This document shows, in pieces, positions 22,629 through 33,350 of a stretch of DNA of 64,000 bases. Where the stretch lies: the NCBI GenBank assembly GCA_002682825.1, contig NOKP01000037.1, forward strand, positions 279,635 to 343,634. The letters run 5' to 3'. Below the pieces are notes generated by a model. The model was not told where the DNA came from and did no database searches. It was given only the letters and a program-made list of their open reading frames with translations. The DNA comes from Neonectria sp. B-13. Its lineage: Eukaryota > Ascomycota > Sordariomycetes > Hypocreales > Nectriaceae. The translations under genes were made by a program, and so were the position numbers. Position 1 is the stretch's first letter, and each line of letters begins with the position of its first letter.

Positions 22629-23055
22629 AGTCCTGGTTTGATGAATTTCAGGGCTTCTATTTCATACCATGTTTTACATTGTGGTGTAGATAGTAAAAGT
22701 TGCCTCGAGTCTGGATCTCACACCAGGAAAGTAAGCATGTGTATCGCAAAGGCAGCTTTCACCTAGTCAAAATCCTCTTCAATGTGTGGAGTTTTAATAC
22801 ACACATGAGAGAAAAGTTGAAGTAATCAGGTGAAATACCCTACAGAGACCGCCTAGTTCCAACACAGGAACTCCACGTTCAAAACACAAGTCTAAATGTA
22901 ATAAGAAGAGATATACACTTCTTTATCCGTATAAACTCTAAGCCTAATCTCTAATTGATTTAAACCTTTCTTTTCTCTTGTTTCTTTTAGTAATGTGGTC
23001 GGATAGATTAAAAATATTTCAGAACAAATAGTAGTCTACACGATACAGCAGGATG
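22629..23055. other. gene-free, AT-rich stretch
   Basis: Upstream flank of the tRNA gene and 3' flank of the GH35-like gene. Composition turns AT-rich from about 22900 to 23040. Nothing else recognised. Confidence 0.4.
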
Positions 23056-24802
23056 CTATGCCTCCTCTATGTAATAGAACTCCACTTCAGCAATCATCGT
23101 TTTAGCCGGAATTGTAACACAGATCGGAAAACCGCCGTAGTCAGGATCGTTGTTCGGCATCATAGCAAACAGCCCCCCTCTCGTCTCATCACCATTCAGA
23201 GTCCTCACCGTCCACAGCTCCCCCGGGGAACACCCTTCCGTTGTCTTCTCTTCGAAACGGAGAATTCCAGTAAATGTCGCGTTTGCGGAGAGAGCGCGAG
23301 CTCGCACCTGGAAACCCCATCCTATCAGGAGGAATTTGCCTCCTGTCTGGTGAATCACCATGCCCTCGGCAGGACCTGGCTTGCCGAACACAAAGCAGCG
23401 CTCGATGGTGAGTTCAAAATCCCCGAAGCGGTGGACAGTTGGCTTGGCTGTGTCGGGCGTATTGTCTGGTACTTCGTCAAAGTAGAACCCTATGCTTGAC
23501 CCAGGCCGAGTCTGAGCCTCGAGCACAATGTCTGAAACAGAAGACAACAGTCTGTAGGACCTCGTAAATGCACTCGTCTCTGGATCCAGGGTATCGATAC
23601 CGAATGGAGACGTGCCAAGCGCGGCAAAAGACCCATATGCCACCCATATTCTTCGAGCTCCGTACGCATCCCGTCGCTGCTCTGGGATAAAGAGAGGCTG
23701 GCCGCGGTGCCTATACTTTGCACACGTGCTTGTGTAGTCGCTGAAGTAGACATCCGGCGAGATGAAGTCCAGATTCGGCGCAAATCTCTGCCAGATGTCG
23801 AGAACGTTGCTCGTAGCACCGCCCGATGGGTAGTCGCCTGGAAGACCTCCGCCACCGACTATGGTGGGGAAGTCGTTGTCCGAGTCTTCACCGACGTAGT
23901 TCATCCAAACATTGGTGAATAGTGGGAGCGGGTATGCATTTTTACCCGCGGCCGCGACGTAATTGACATAATTTGCGTAGTGGTATGCCATGAATATTTC
24001 ATCCGTTTTTGGTCCCTTTCCAAAGACAGCTTCCCAATTTTGGCCTTGGCGGCGGGTAAACTCTTCCGAGTCGGTGGTGGGCAGGTTGGCTTTCAGATCA
24101 GGATGAAGATCGGTCCACTCCGTCGCGAGAAAATTGATCAAGTCCCCTGGAACAGGCTTGGAAAATATCGCGTTGGCTGCAGGAGAAGCGTCTCGTGAAT
24201 CGCCCAGTAAGCCTGTCTCGTTCTCTACCTGAACCATGATAACTGTTGAATGTGCTTCATCAACATGCTTGACGTGATCTATGAGCTTGCCGAAGGCTGT
24301 GGCATCTGCTTCTCTAGCATTGGGGTGGAATATGGATAGGACGTCTGCAGTCTGTAAAACACCGCCTGCCTTGCGAAGCTTTGCTCGAGGGAACCGAGTA
24401 GGATTACTCTTAACCCATGTTGGCGTATAAGTAGACATGCCTGAGAGGGATCAGTCGAAATTTCCTACTTTGCAATAGACAAGGGATCGAACCATTCTTG
24501 AAGGATCCAAACCAGAGTAATATCAAGTGCAGGTTGTGCTTTCGAGCTCCGAGGATGACCTTGTCTAGTTCGTCAAAGTTAAACTGGCCCTCAACCGGCT
24601 CGGTCATTTCCCATGTGACAGAACCAAGGATGGTGTTGAAGTTTGCATCCACAAGACTCTTCCATACTGTGTCCATGTGCTCGGCTGATGAGAGCGACGA
24701 GTTCTGCAGCTCGCCCGCGAGCATGAGGAAAGGGCGGCCATTTACAGCCAGCTGTTTAGAGGTTGAGGTCTGAACGAGGTGGGGAATCTGAGAAGGTGGC
24801 AT
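23056..24802 (-). CDS. GH35-like beta-galactosidase with DUF5597, intracellular
   Basis: Exons 24802-24493 and 24440-23056 (phase-1, 52-nt intron) encode 564 aa. The N-terminal half is a clan GH-A TIM barrel: KQLAVNGRPFLMLAGELQNS opens the barrel as in GH35, NTILGSVTWEMTEPVEGQF follows, and VQVENETG carries the acid/base Glu178. The nucleophile is probably Glu357 in FIPEQRRD. The C-terminal part (about 420-564, GMVIHQTGGKFLLIGWGFQV) is the beta-sandwich DUF5597 that is joined to such barrels. Length agrees with the fungal and bacterial members. There is no signal peptide, so it should act on imported oligosaccharides with terminal beta-galactosyl or related sugars. It is head-to-tail with the secreted exo-arabinanase upstream, which suggests a role in using side chains of pectin. 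Confidence 0.88.
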
Positions 24803-25445
24803 CGTGAGAGAATGATCGCTGGGGGGAGTACGGATACAGGCCGTGTTAATGGATGAAAATGGAGAAGGAAGAAAGGAGTAATGGATGAGTGTAGAGTTAA
24901 AGAGAAACCAGCTGATGGCTGTTCTATATCTTCGGCTTGATCCTTCGATCCCGGCCCGGCACTCAGATCATCCATAAACCCAGTCCCACCCACCATCAGC
25001 GAGCTCGGGTTTGAAGGCACATAACTGGCCGATTTTCCGCCGCTACTGTACGATGAACTGTCCCTAGTCATCTCCACATGTTACTGCGAGAGCACCAAAT
25101 AGGACAGTGGACTACGTCACTAGCCTACCACTCAGTCTATTTCAGCTCCGATTTATCGTTGATGAGTGTGCTCGAAAAGCCAAATATTACCCCCGGCGGA
25201 ACATGATTCCTCGTTACTATCAAAGAAAGCTGCGGGGCTGCGATGCGTGCATGTCCATCGCTTATCCAGAATGCCATCAGGGGGTGGGTGAAGTAATGCC
25301 CTTGATTTTGATCAAAGCTAGGTTGAATAATGACTAGATACGAGCAAGCTATCGGATCATCGCGAAGTCCACATCTGCTCAGACTGTAAAGCTGACAAGG
25401 CAGGTTTGTCACGGACTTGTCAATCAATGACTCTCCAAATCCTAC
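24803..25445. other. intergenic stretch between GH35-like and GH93 genes
   Basis: Promoter of the GH35-like gene and 3' end of the arabinanase gene. A minus-strand open frame at 24742-25077 overlaps the GH35-like start out of frame and is not supported. Confidence 0.45.
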
Positions 25446-26609
25446 TTAGGTGGGAACATCCACAACACCAACCACAACATAGTTGTCCGCATCGGCTCTC
25501 ATATTCCCAGCATTCGTCATCATCAGCTTCTTCTTGCCCTTGACATTGATGATTTTCAAGGCGCGCGAGTGCGCCGACCACTGGCCCACCTGCACCATCT
25601 TCCATCCGTCAGGCTTGGCTGTATCCTCATTGATAAATACCTCCTCCCGCCCTGAGCCATTCATGATAATCAACCCTGAGCCGTCGTTCCGCTTTGGATG
25701 AGGGGTCCAGATCACGTACGGGGATGAGCCTGGTCCGACGTTGGTGGTGTTGGAGAGAATCGGGTGCTCTTGCGCTCGACCGAATGCGTAAGGCGAAGAA
25801 GCGACTTTGTAATAGGTTGGACATCCGGGCAGGCCGCAAACCTCGTATGTCATGATGTACTTGTTCGTAGACTTGATGTGCGCAACAGTAGCCATTCCCG
25901 GGCGGTCTTCATAAGTCGAGTGTGCAACGTCATCGACTGGTTTGGACCAATTTTTGAGATCCTTCGTGACAAGATGGGCAAGCTTCTGGGCGTGCTTGGG
26001 ATCTCGCTGGTCGGAAAAGTAGCAGATTAGCTTATCCTCGTGGATCAAGAGAAAAGGCTCCCAGACGGCTTTGTCGCCATTCGTGACAGTTTCAGGCCCC
26101 GGCGCATAGACGACATGGCTAGCAAACTGCCAAGTCTCGCCGCCATCAACGCTGGTGTACATGTCAAGCCAAGCCTCGCTCAAGTCCGCCGGAAGCGACA
26201 TGCCGGAGAGGATGATGGTCCCGGCCTTGTACTCGCCCAGGTCCTGGGGCAGGGTGAAGAAGTGAGGTTGATAGCGCAAGCCCCAGCCATTGACCTGGTC
26301 CGTGACGTTGACAAAGTCGAACCAGGTCGCGCCGCCGTCGACGGACTTCCAGATGGGGAAGTGGGCCAGTGGCGGCTCGGGGGCGTAGTCTTCCCAGGTG
26401 ACAAGGAGGGAGTCGTCGGGTAGCTGCACGGAGCGGCCGTAGATGGTCTTCCAGCTGGTGTAATCGCTGCGAGGCTTGAAGACTACGTTGTTGGTAAAAT
26501 CGCTGAAGGGCACGGGTGCTCTTTTGAGGAGAGATGGATTATCTGCTGCTTGAACATGGGCTGTTAGCAGGCCACATGCAAGCGATGACAGCAGTTGCGC
26601 CAGCTTCAT
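25446..26609 (-). CDS. secreted exo-alpha-1,5-L-arabinanase (GH93)
   Basis: A single exon of 387 aa. The ATG at 26609 was preferred to one 20 codons upstream because it starts a clean signal peptide (MKLAQLLSSLACGLLTAHVQA) followed by a Lys-Arg Kex2 site. The protein is a six-bladed sialidase-type propeller with two Asp-box repeats, SVDGGATW and SVDGGETW. Glu184 (AVWEPFL) and Glu256 (MTYEVCG) are 72 residues apart, the same spacing as the catalytic pair of Fusarium Arb93A (Glu170/Glu242, from memory). Length matches that enzyme. It releases arabinobiose from the non-reducing end of linear arabinan in pectin, with retention. It belongs with the pectinesterase and GH35-like genes in a pectin-oriented neighbourhood, and a Zn2Cys6 regulator lies 0.6 kb upstream. 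Confidence 0.92.
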   Translation of the reverse strand: MKLAQLLSSLACGLLTAHVQAADNPSLLKRAPVPFSDFTNNVVFKPRSDYTSWKTIYGRSVQLPDDSLLVTWEDYAPEPPLAHFPIWKSVDGGATWFDFVNVTDQVNGWGLRYQPHFFTLPQDLGEYKAGTIILSGMSLPADLSEAWLDMYTSVDGGETWQFASHVVYAPGPETVTNGDKAVWEPFLLIHEDKLICYFSDQRDPKHAQKLAHLVTKDLKNWSKPVDDVAHSTYEDRPGMATVAHIKSTNKYIMTYEVCGLPGCPTYYKVASSPYAFGRAQEHPILSNTTNVGPGSSPYVIWTPHPKRNDGSGLIIMNGSGREEVFINEDTAKPDGWKMVQVGQWSAHSRALKIINVKGKKKLMMTNAGNMRADADNYVVVGVVDVPT

Positions 26610-27246
26610 GTTGAGTTTGTTGTAGGAGAAGATCAGAAAGCTCAAGTTCTCGGAGGATGGATGAGACAAGGCAGCTATTGAGCATCAAGACATCGGCCGA
26701 CATTTATAGTTGCAATGAGGAACGGCAACATGAGCTCGTGATCTTAGAGCTTGGGCCGAGGGATCTTTGCAATAGCACAGCAAGCTCGCATTCTTCCCGA
26801 CTATATCTTTGGTCCAACTCTCCAACCTAGACCACCCTTTGGTTTTCGTGGACCCGGGAATGTCGATTGGAGCGGCAGTGCACTCCATGGTGCTATTCTC
26901 CACCCCATCATCTGGGGATGCCTGCTTGGACGGTCTCATCCGCGGGGAAATAAACCTAGGGGTTACATCGCGGGCCGCAAGGGAATCAGAAGCCTGGGTA
27001 TGTGATGCCGCCGGAGTAAGAGCCAATAATATCACGGCATTCCCGTTCCCTGCAACGTCTTCCCCGCAAATCTCCCCACTTGTTGGCATGGCATGGTGGC
27101 GAGACAAGAGTGGAATGCGGAGATGGTTCGAGGTTAGTTCTTGTCACGACAGTTCCGTGCGACCGTAGTCCTACTGAGTGGTTCTCTTAAAGTGCTATGC
27201 TCTGTTCTGAACCTCGACCAATCTGATGCTTAACGGCCTTGGATAG
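26610..27246. promoter_or_regulatory. promoter of the GH93 gene
   Basis: Upstream region of the arabinanase gene and 3' flank of the Zn2Cys6 gene. A GCGGGG box near 26942 matches the CreA SYGGRG consensus, and another CCCCGC occurs near 27063, compatible with glucose repression. The open frame at 26685-27107 on the minus strand has no family. Confidence 0.4.
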
Positions 27247-28998
27247 CTAGATGGTAGCTTCTGGCACGTTGCCCCAGACGCGTGGACTTGACACTTCAAA
27301 GTTGGTGTACCGTCCTTGTTGAGTGAGCTCCTGAGCCATCGTGAACAAGCTATCAGATTCTATTTCGATACCCAAAGGCAGTGTTTGGATTTCCTTTTCT
27401 TCCAGAGGTAGAGAGTGCTCAATCAAAAATCGCACCATCCATCCGTCCAGCCGGTGTGTCTGATGTTCCACCGATAACAGACAGATATTCTGAAACGTCA
27501 CAAGGCGCTGAATCTGTACATGATCAGCATGAAAGCCTCCGACAAGACTACCTGACCATACCATAGAGGTTATGTTTGGCCAATATTGCCCAAGCTCAAT
27601 GAGGGCTTCGAAGTTGGCATTTAGCTCCTGGCGCGCGGATTGAAGCTCGTTTTCGTCGCCAAAGAGAAGTGTGTGGAGGAGAACAGAAGATGAAACCACA
27701 GCCATGTGACCAACCGTAGGGTAAACTGCCTCGCAACCGGTCTCTCCACGAGCCAGGCGCAGGAGACTGCTGTATGCAGAGGCATGATATTTGCAACGCA
27801 CGATACACCATCTCCTCAGCTCTGTAACCGCGCGTTGATCCTCGAGAAACCGAAAGTAGAGGAGAGTTGAGTAGTGGTGGTAGCCTAGGTGCAGGGCAAC
27901 GAACGCTCCTCCGGTCCCCTTTGCCTGGTGGAAGCGAAGGTTCTGCTCTGTCATCTTGGATTCCGCGGGGAGCATCATCTCCCAAAGCTCAAGTTGCTGT
28001 GAGATATGTCTGACTTCACGGTCCAGCTCATCACTGTCCGCGTCCCCTAGTGCGCTGCGGCGGTTGAGGTCTTGGATGGGGCCGAAGTGCTGGACAAGTG
28101 ATATCATGTGCGCCCATAGTCCAGGCTTCCAGACTCCTCCGAGACTCTCTTGGTCTGGTGACAAAGAGTGAAATATGCTCTCGTCCATGGGCAAGTCAAC
28201 GATTTCTCCGATGTCCTTGATCTGACGAGGCAACCCTATTCCCGACGAGCACCAGCGATCGGCCATGAACAAGGTCCACCATACTCTTTTGCTCACTTCG
28301 CACATGACCACAGAGCCAGCAGTGGCCGATATGTTCAGGCCCATTATCTGAGCCATGCTGTTGGCGATGCCTGCCCACTGTTAGAAACGAGCTACAAGCA
28401 ATTGCTGCGAGAACTACTTGCGGAAGTAGAGAGCCTCGGATGTAGGGTTTGAGTGGCATCCGCAGAGATTGGCAATGAGAATGCACGTCTGAATGTTTTC
28501 GAGACAGATATTCTCCAAGTCGGCTTGAAGCAGGCGCTTGGATTCCAGCATCAGCGGCAAATCCAGCGATCGAGTGCTGTCATCTGATGAGAACCTGCAT
28601 CCCATACTGCAGATGCTTAGCAGCAGAGCCCTACTCAGAGTCCCACCGCGAACTTGTTGTCTCAGAGTGGGAGGGTGGAAGAGACTGTGGGGCCGGTCAT
28701 GGATCTTGATCAGGTAATGCTCGACGAGCTCCTGGATGAGGCCAGCCGAAAGATCAGCCCTTGATTCTACTCTGGTCTCTGAGCTTGGCTGCCTTGGAAG
28801 TAGGGTTGTCGGCTGGGGATTGCGGGTTCGTAGACGGCCACCACACTGAAGCTGTTTCTTCTGACATGGAACGCAGGGCTTGTCCAGGCCTTGGCGGGTG
28901 CATCTACGCTTGGTCTCCCGGCATTGCCGACACGCCGTTGGCTGCTTCATCCTGAGTAGCGAGTCGCGCTGGCGGGAGATAAAATGAAGCCCCGCCAC
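27247..28998 (-). CDS. Zn2Cys6 transcription factor with fungal-specific regulatory domain
   Basis: Exons 28998-28418 and 28357-27247 give about 563 aa. The Zn2Cys6 cluster is complete: Cys23, 26, 33, 42, 45 and 52, with spacing C-x2-C-x6-C-x8-C-x2-C-x6-C. A second ATG, 16 codons later (28950), is equally possible. The fungal-specific transcription factor domain spans about 90-330 (LFHPPTLRQQV, ALLLSICSMGCRFS, KRVWWTLFMADRWCSSGIGLPRQI). The splice donor is fixed by the stop that follows; the acceptor is less certain, since several AGs lie close together, so residues near the joint may be wrong. The gene ends about 640 bp upstream of the arabinanase start and points the same way, making it a candidate regulator of that gene; this is inference from position only. 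Confidence 0.88.
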
Positions 28999-29328
28999 AA
29001 GATACCGGTAGCACTACGTGGGGCCTCGAGTCAGATGAATTGGGGTTCAAGGGGGGGTATTATATACCGGGAATGGACTTCTCTGAATGGTTGTTATGCC
29101 GGCCGATTGGTTTTGCTTCTGACCAAAGTAGACTACAATGTTCAAGGAAAAACTTAGGTTCCGAAAGACGCCGCCGCTTCTCTGCTGCCTAAAATCCTGG
29201 CCCCATCTGACATGATCCCTACTTAGGATGCATCATCGAAAGGACCGTGAACTTTCGATCCAACTCTTCCATTTCTTCAACTCGACACCTCAAAGCCGCT
29301 CGCATCACCACTTTCGCGCGGACCCCAA
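28999..29328. promoter_or_regulatory. divergent promoter between Zn2Cys6 and F-box genes
   Basis: A 330-bp bidirectional intergenic region. It has a TATATA-type element at about 29060. No coding sequence. Confidence 0.45.
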
Positions 29329-30759
29329 ATGCCGCAGGCCAGCCTTGAGACATTTCCCAATGAACTCCTCGTCCACATCACCAAGCTCCTGAGCTACCAC
29401 GATCTCACTCAATTCGGTCGCACCTGCAAGCGCCTCAACACGATTGTGGAACCTCGCATATGGACCAGTATCGAGTTTCACAATGTTGGTTACCATGAGT
29501 CGTCAGCAGAACTCAACCATCCTCCACCATTCGTACCCGCAACACAGCGGGCCTACCACTCGACAACAGGAGGAGGACGCCGCGAAGTTCAACGGAGAAA
29601 GGCAGCGAAGCTGGTAAACATGTTGCAGGAGTACCATGCAATGAATCGCAACCGGCTACAAGAGCTCTGCTCGCGCGTCAAGCACCTGTGTACCGGGGTT
29701 GAGTGCACGTGGGGACGCGGTGGCGACATTCTAGTTTGGTATCTTCTACCCTACTTTACCAATCTCGAGACATTGGAGCTACATGGTGATCACGTCCATG
29801 ACCAGTCCTGCGAGCCGGCTATGGAGGAGATAGTAAGCGCTCCTCTACCGCGCCTCCGCTTCGCCAAGCTCTTCGCCTATATCCCCCGCGAAGTTGCTCA
29901 GTGGGTCATGAAATCGGGGCCCACGCTCGAGCGATTGGAGATCGGCTTGTTAGATAGGCCGATATCGACGACTCTCTCCGGCAACCCCTACTTCAAGCCC
30001 TTGGCTGAAGAAAAGCTGGATCATGATTCGGACAGCGACTCGGATGACGGATCAGACCACGGCAACTCGGATGACGGATCAGACTACAGCGACTCGGATG
30101 ACGGAGCAGACTACGGCAGTTTGGACGGCGAAGCTGTGATTCCACGGCCTCTAGGGGGCTTGCTGCCCGATGATTTCGAGCCACATTTGCCAAGATTGAA
30201 GGTCATCTACCTACTTTCGACAGCAGATTCCCCCAGCGAGCATGGCTTTACCGAATATACCTGGTCCAGTCGCGCCCAGAAAGCCTCCTTTTCTGATTGG
30301 CGCCGCTTGCTTCTAGCTTCCAGTGAGACTCTGGAGACATTGGTGCTGGAACAGCGACCTGGGGCCGACTACATCGAGGGAGATGGAATGAGCGAGCAAG
30401 AGTATCTTAGGCAGAACCAGGATGGCAGTATCAACAGGGCAATAGTTCGCTTGATTGGGAAGCTTCTGGCCGACAAAGACGCTTTCCCTGCGCTCAAACG
30501 CGTTTACCTCTACGGATTCGCTGTCGGCGAGAATTCCAAGCGGCGACCAAGCGATACGGCCCATGGCGGCCGATTGATGCTGGATCTGGAGCGTCGTGGC
30601 GTGCGGTGCGAAGCAAGACTCGGCAAATGGTGTTTCTTTGATAGTGACCCAGGATACGTCTTTTGGTGCAGGTGGGATGGTGACGATGGAGAACAAGATG
30701 AGAACGAAGATGAAGATGACGAGATAGATAGATGGGATACCTTGTTGGCTCAAGTGTGA
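29329..30759 (+). CDS. F-box protein with acidic Ser-Asp repeat
   Basis: A single exon of 476 aa. An F-box starts at residue 7 (LETFPNELLVHITKLLSYHDLT, then GRTCKRLNTIVEPRIW). Leucine-rich repeat-like strands follow (FTNLETLELHG, LPRLRFAKLF, LERLEIGLL, LKVIYLLS, LETLVLEQRPG), the usual substrate-binding part of fungal F-box proteins. Residues about 226-265 form an acidic insertion made of Asp, Ser and Gly, encoded by a 27-nt tandem repeat. The C-terminus is also strongly acidic (GDDGEQDENEDEDDE). F-box proteins recruit substrates to SCF ubiquitin ligases; the substrate here is unknown. The start is the first ATG of the frame that keeps the F-box intact. Confidence 0.85.
   Translation: MPQASLETFPNELLVHITKLLSYHDLTQFGRTCKRLNTIVEPRIWTSIEFHNVGYHESSAELNHPPPFVPATQRAYHSTTGGGRREVQRRKAAKLVNMLQEYHAMNRNRLQELCSRVKHLCTGVECTWGRGGDILVWYLLPYFTNLETLELHGDHVHDQSCEPAMEEIVSAPLPRLRFAKLFAYIPREVAQWVMKSGPTLERLEIGLLDRPISTTLSGNPYFKPLAEEKLDHDSDSDSDDGSDHGNSDDGSDYSDSDDGADYGSLDGEAVIPRPLGGLLPDDFEPHLPRLKVIYLLSTADSPSEHGFTEYTWSSRAQKASFSDWRRLLLASSETLETLVLEQRPGADYIEGDGMSEQEYLRQNQDGSINRAIVRLIGKLLADKDAFPALKRVYLYGFAVGENSKRRPSDTAHGGRLMLDLERRGVRCEARLGKWCFFDSDPGYVFWCRWDGDDGEQDENEDEDDEIDRWDTLLAQV
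30034..30114 (+). repeat. 27-bp coding tandem repeat, three copies
   Basis: Three consecutive units (30034-30060, 30061-30087, 30088-30114) each read S/N-D/S-S-D-D-G-S/A-D-H/Y or close to it. They encode the acidic insertion of the F-box protein and keep the frame. Confidence 0.88.
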
Positions 30760-31627
30760 ATGAAATGTCCACTCCAGAACTATAAATGACGTCGGTGAAA
30801 GAAAAGACTACTGCGACATTGCATGCCGGATGAAATTTTCAAGTATAACAGCTATATAGGCGTTTCAAAAGTATTACACGACGGCAAGGAACAAGTCTTG
30901 CAGATATCAATCAATATCGCAGGTGAGGCTGGATAGTTCATAATGCCATTTGTCAAGCGAGCTCCGCCGGAAAGGGCCTGCAGCGCGTAATCCGGCATAG
31001 CATTCTGCTTTCGTGTGCGCTAAATGATAGAAGTTTCTATTGTTTCTCGCAGCTACAACAGCGCACTTGGCCTTCAGACCTTTGTGGTTAATGCAATCAA
31101 CACTCGTCCACCTCAGGATGTAGTACAGTGAGAAGCGATTGAAGGGCCTCATTGAAACTCGCTGGATGGTCACTGCACCTAGAGCGGGACCTATTCACCA
31201 ACACGCACCACGGATACCGCAACAAGTCGAGTGTCACCAACCGAGTCCTTAGTTCTCAAAGAATCAGGAAATCACTCCGTCGATTTCACATCACCATTAA
31301 GTACGATGATATCATTCCATGTCTGGAGTGAGTTGAGAGCTGGCAATAATTAACCAGAAGTAGTGGTGATGAAACATATGCACTCATGAATCACCGCAGA
31401 TATAACCCATTCCACTTCAACCAACTGACTTGCATCGAGCTGATTCCATGCTCGCGTGCGTAGCCGAGTTCATACTCTCCAGTGAATAGCTTACAACTTT
31501 CCAATAGCTCTCACTATTTATCAACGATAGACAAATTATACCATGTCGATCAATCTAAGCATAAACACTACCGGAGCCACCTCAGCTCCAGCAAAACAAT
31601 CGCTCAATCTCCACCAACCAATCCATC
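30760..31627. other. gene-free stretch
   Basis: 3' end of the F-box gene and promoter and 5' leader of the cysteine-knuckle gene. An upstream open frame at 31482-31724 overlaps the next gene's start out of frame and is not supported as a gene. Confidence 0.4.
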
Positions 31628-32146
31628 ATGGATTCCTCCAAGTCTACAAACGCTGCATCAAGCCAAAAATATGAAAATGACACTACCAAAGCGGCAGCTG
31701 CCCTCATTGCGCAACAGACGCTAGAGTTAATGGGAGGATCTTCTACCCAAGGCTCGAGCTCTACCGCGCCAAATATTACGACCGCCTACCAATCTCAGGA
31801 TCTTGTGACAGACTTATCTACAGCTAAGAAGTGCGCAAGATGCGGCAACCCTACTGCTGGAACCTATATATGCGAGGATTGCAGGCCAACAATACTTGGA
31901 CGGCGCAAAAATAAATATGACGATCTGAAGAAACAAGGAATATGTGTAAGATGTGGCAAGAGACCCACCATCGAAGCAAAGGCAAAGTGCCAAGAATGTT
32001 TGGACAAGTCCAAAGATCAATATAATAAGTTGAAGGGGAGAGGATTATGCATTGCCTGCAATAAAAATGCTGCAGAAATGGGGCTGGTCAGATGCAATGC
32101 TTGTAGGGACAAAACCAAGCAAAGAAGGGACGATGAGAAATCATGA
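31628..32146 (+). CDS. small protein with three tandem CxxC...CxxC knuckles
   Basis: A single exon of 172 aa with no named family that I know. Residues 1-65 are Ser/Thr/Ala-rich and probably disordered. Then come three zinc-knuckle-like modules: Cys69/72/82/85 (C-x2-C-x9-C-x2-C), Cys106/109/121/124 and Cys141/144/156/159 (both C-x2-C-x11-C-x2-C). They are joined by near-identical basic linkers of the form Y-[DN]-x-L-K-x-x-G-[IL]-C, so the module repeats about every 36 residues. The C-terminus is basic. The pattern suggests three zinc-binding treble-clef or ribbon units, possibly binding nucleic acid. The ATG at 31628 is the first in frame. Codon use looks AT-richer than that of neighbouring genes. 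Confidence 0.75.
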   Translation: MDSSKSTNAASSQKYENDTTKAAAALIAQQTLELMGGSSTQGSSSTAPNITTAYQSQDLVTDLSTAKKCARCGNPTAGTYICEDCRPTILGRRKNKYDDLKKQGICVRCGKRPTIEAKAKCQECLDKSKDQYNKLKGRGLCIACNKNAAEMGLVRCNACRDKTKQRRDDEKS

Positions 32147-32399
32147 GGGCGTTTATATAGTCGCATTACTCATTAGTCTTTACAATCTCTAGTAGTAGAA
32201 CAGGTCTATAAATCAATGGAGAAACCGTCAACACACCAATCGCCAAACAGCTGATGATACTTAATTAACGTGTGGTGATACTTCCGGTGGCCTATCTCTT
32301 TGCTGTCATCTCTAAAGATTCTCTTAAGGAGGTAGAGCTGGAACCTGCTCCTAATCACTTCGTGATGTGCCTACCTCCTTTGCCTACATGTTAAAACCT
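32147..32399. other. gene-free stretch
   Basis: 3' flank of the knuckle gene; AT-rich, nothing recognised. Confidence 0.4.
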
Positions 32400-33240
32400 A
32401 ATTATTAGGTAAGAAGAGGATTTAGATATATTCGCGGACCACGCTTTAGACGCAGTCATCTTGCATCCCAACCTAGAACTCGCCTCCTTTATACGCGAGG
32501 GCGTAAAGGTTCGTGGTGGTGTCATTATCATATTCACATTAGAAGACGTCGAGCTGCGAGTTTGGACCAAGAGAGCACATAGTGGAGTGGATCCCACCAC
32601 ATCTTAACCAGTCGGTTCACCCGAGATTCTAGGTACTGCTTCAGCATCAACGATGTCAACATATCTTCTAAAAGACGACCGTAAATACACGTGAGGGGGC
32701 TGTGGAGGTGTACCAAGCTCGGGAACATATCGCACATGGGCCCCACCTCATGTATCGAGTTGTCGTGGAGTCCTGCAGGACACGTAGACGTTGGATATCT
32801 TGGTAGCTCAGGTCTAGCTTCTTGTTTGTGGGAATGGCGTCGCGAACTGCTACTGGCAAGTCTTTGATGGCTACGCCGTCGTCCCAGTAGATCTGACTGC
32901 TCGCTCGTCTTTATGATAAAGAGACCAGGGCTACCCAGACCCCAGAAGTAGGTCAACGTGGCGTGCTCGTTTTGGATTTAGTGCGCTTCACAGGTAGACC
33001 CCTGACCTATCTAGCCCTTGAAGATTTATCACTAGTGCTGGCAGTTTTCTTGTGACATGGGTAGAATCCGTCTCTCAGCTTCTCGAGGTATCCTTCCATG
33101 GCGACCCTTAAGGACGTACGCAGGATCTTGCTGGTGTACTCAACGTCCGATCCACGCTCAAGTAAGACTCGAACGACATCCCATTACAAATAATGGGCTA
33201 GTGTCCCTGTTGAGGGGTAGAGTGACCCATGCATGCAAGA
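32400..33240 (-). pseudogene. probable ankyrin-repeat gene relic
   Basis: On the minus strand, short pieces in different frames resemble fungal ankyrin repeats: VVRVLLERGSDVEYTSK (near 33150), then RLLEDMLTSLMLKQYLESR and WWDPLHYVLSW with AARRLL (near 32570-32690), then a piece reading TTTNLYALAYKGGEF (near 32490). In-frame TAG and TAA codons and frame changes separate them and there is no single open frame over 150 codons. The assignment rests on the DPLH and LLERG motifs only. It might be an unrelated degenerate gene. Confidence 0.4.
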
Positions 33241-33350
33241 ACCTGACCAAGAACAAGTCAGCTGTGCCATAGCCATGTTTGTAAGCTCAGTCAGCATTGA
33301 GTAACTCAAAACGCTCAATGAATGCTTGATGACTGATGATTGATAATGCC

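Noticed and set aside
24742..25077. Open frame upstream of the GH35-like gene as an N-terminal extension
   Set aside because: It is in another frame relative to the start at 24802 and has no splice join that keeps the frame.
26685..27107. 140-codon open frame between the arabinanase and Zn2Cys6 genes
   Set aside because: No family, no conserved pattern, and it lies in the likely promoter of the arabinanase gene.
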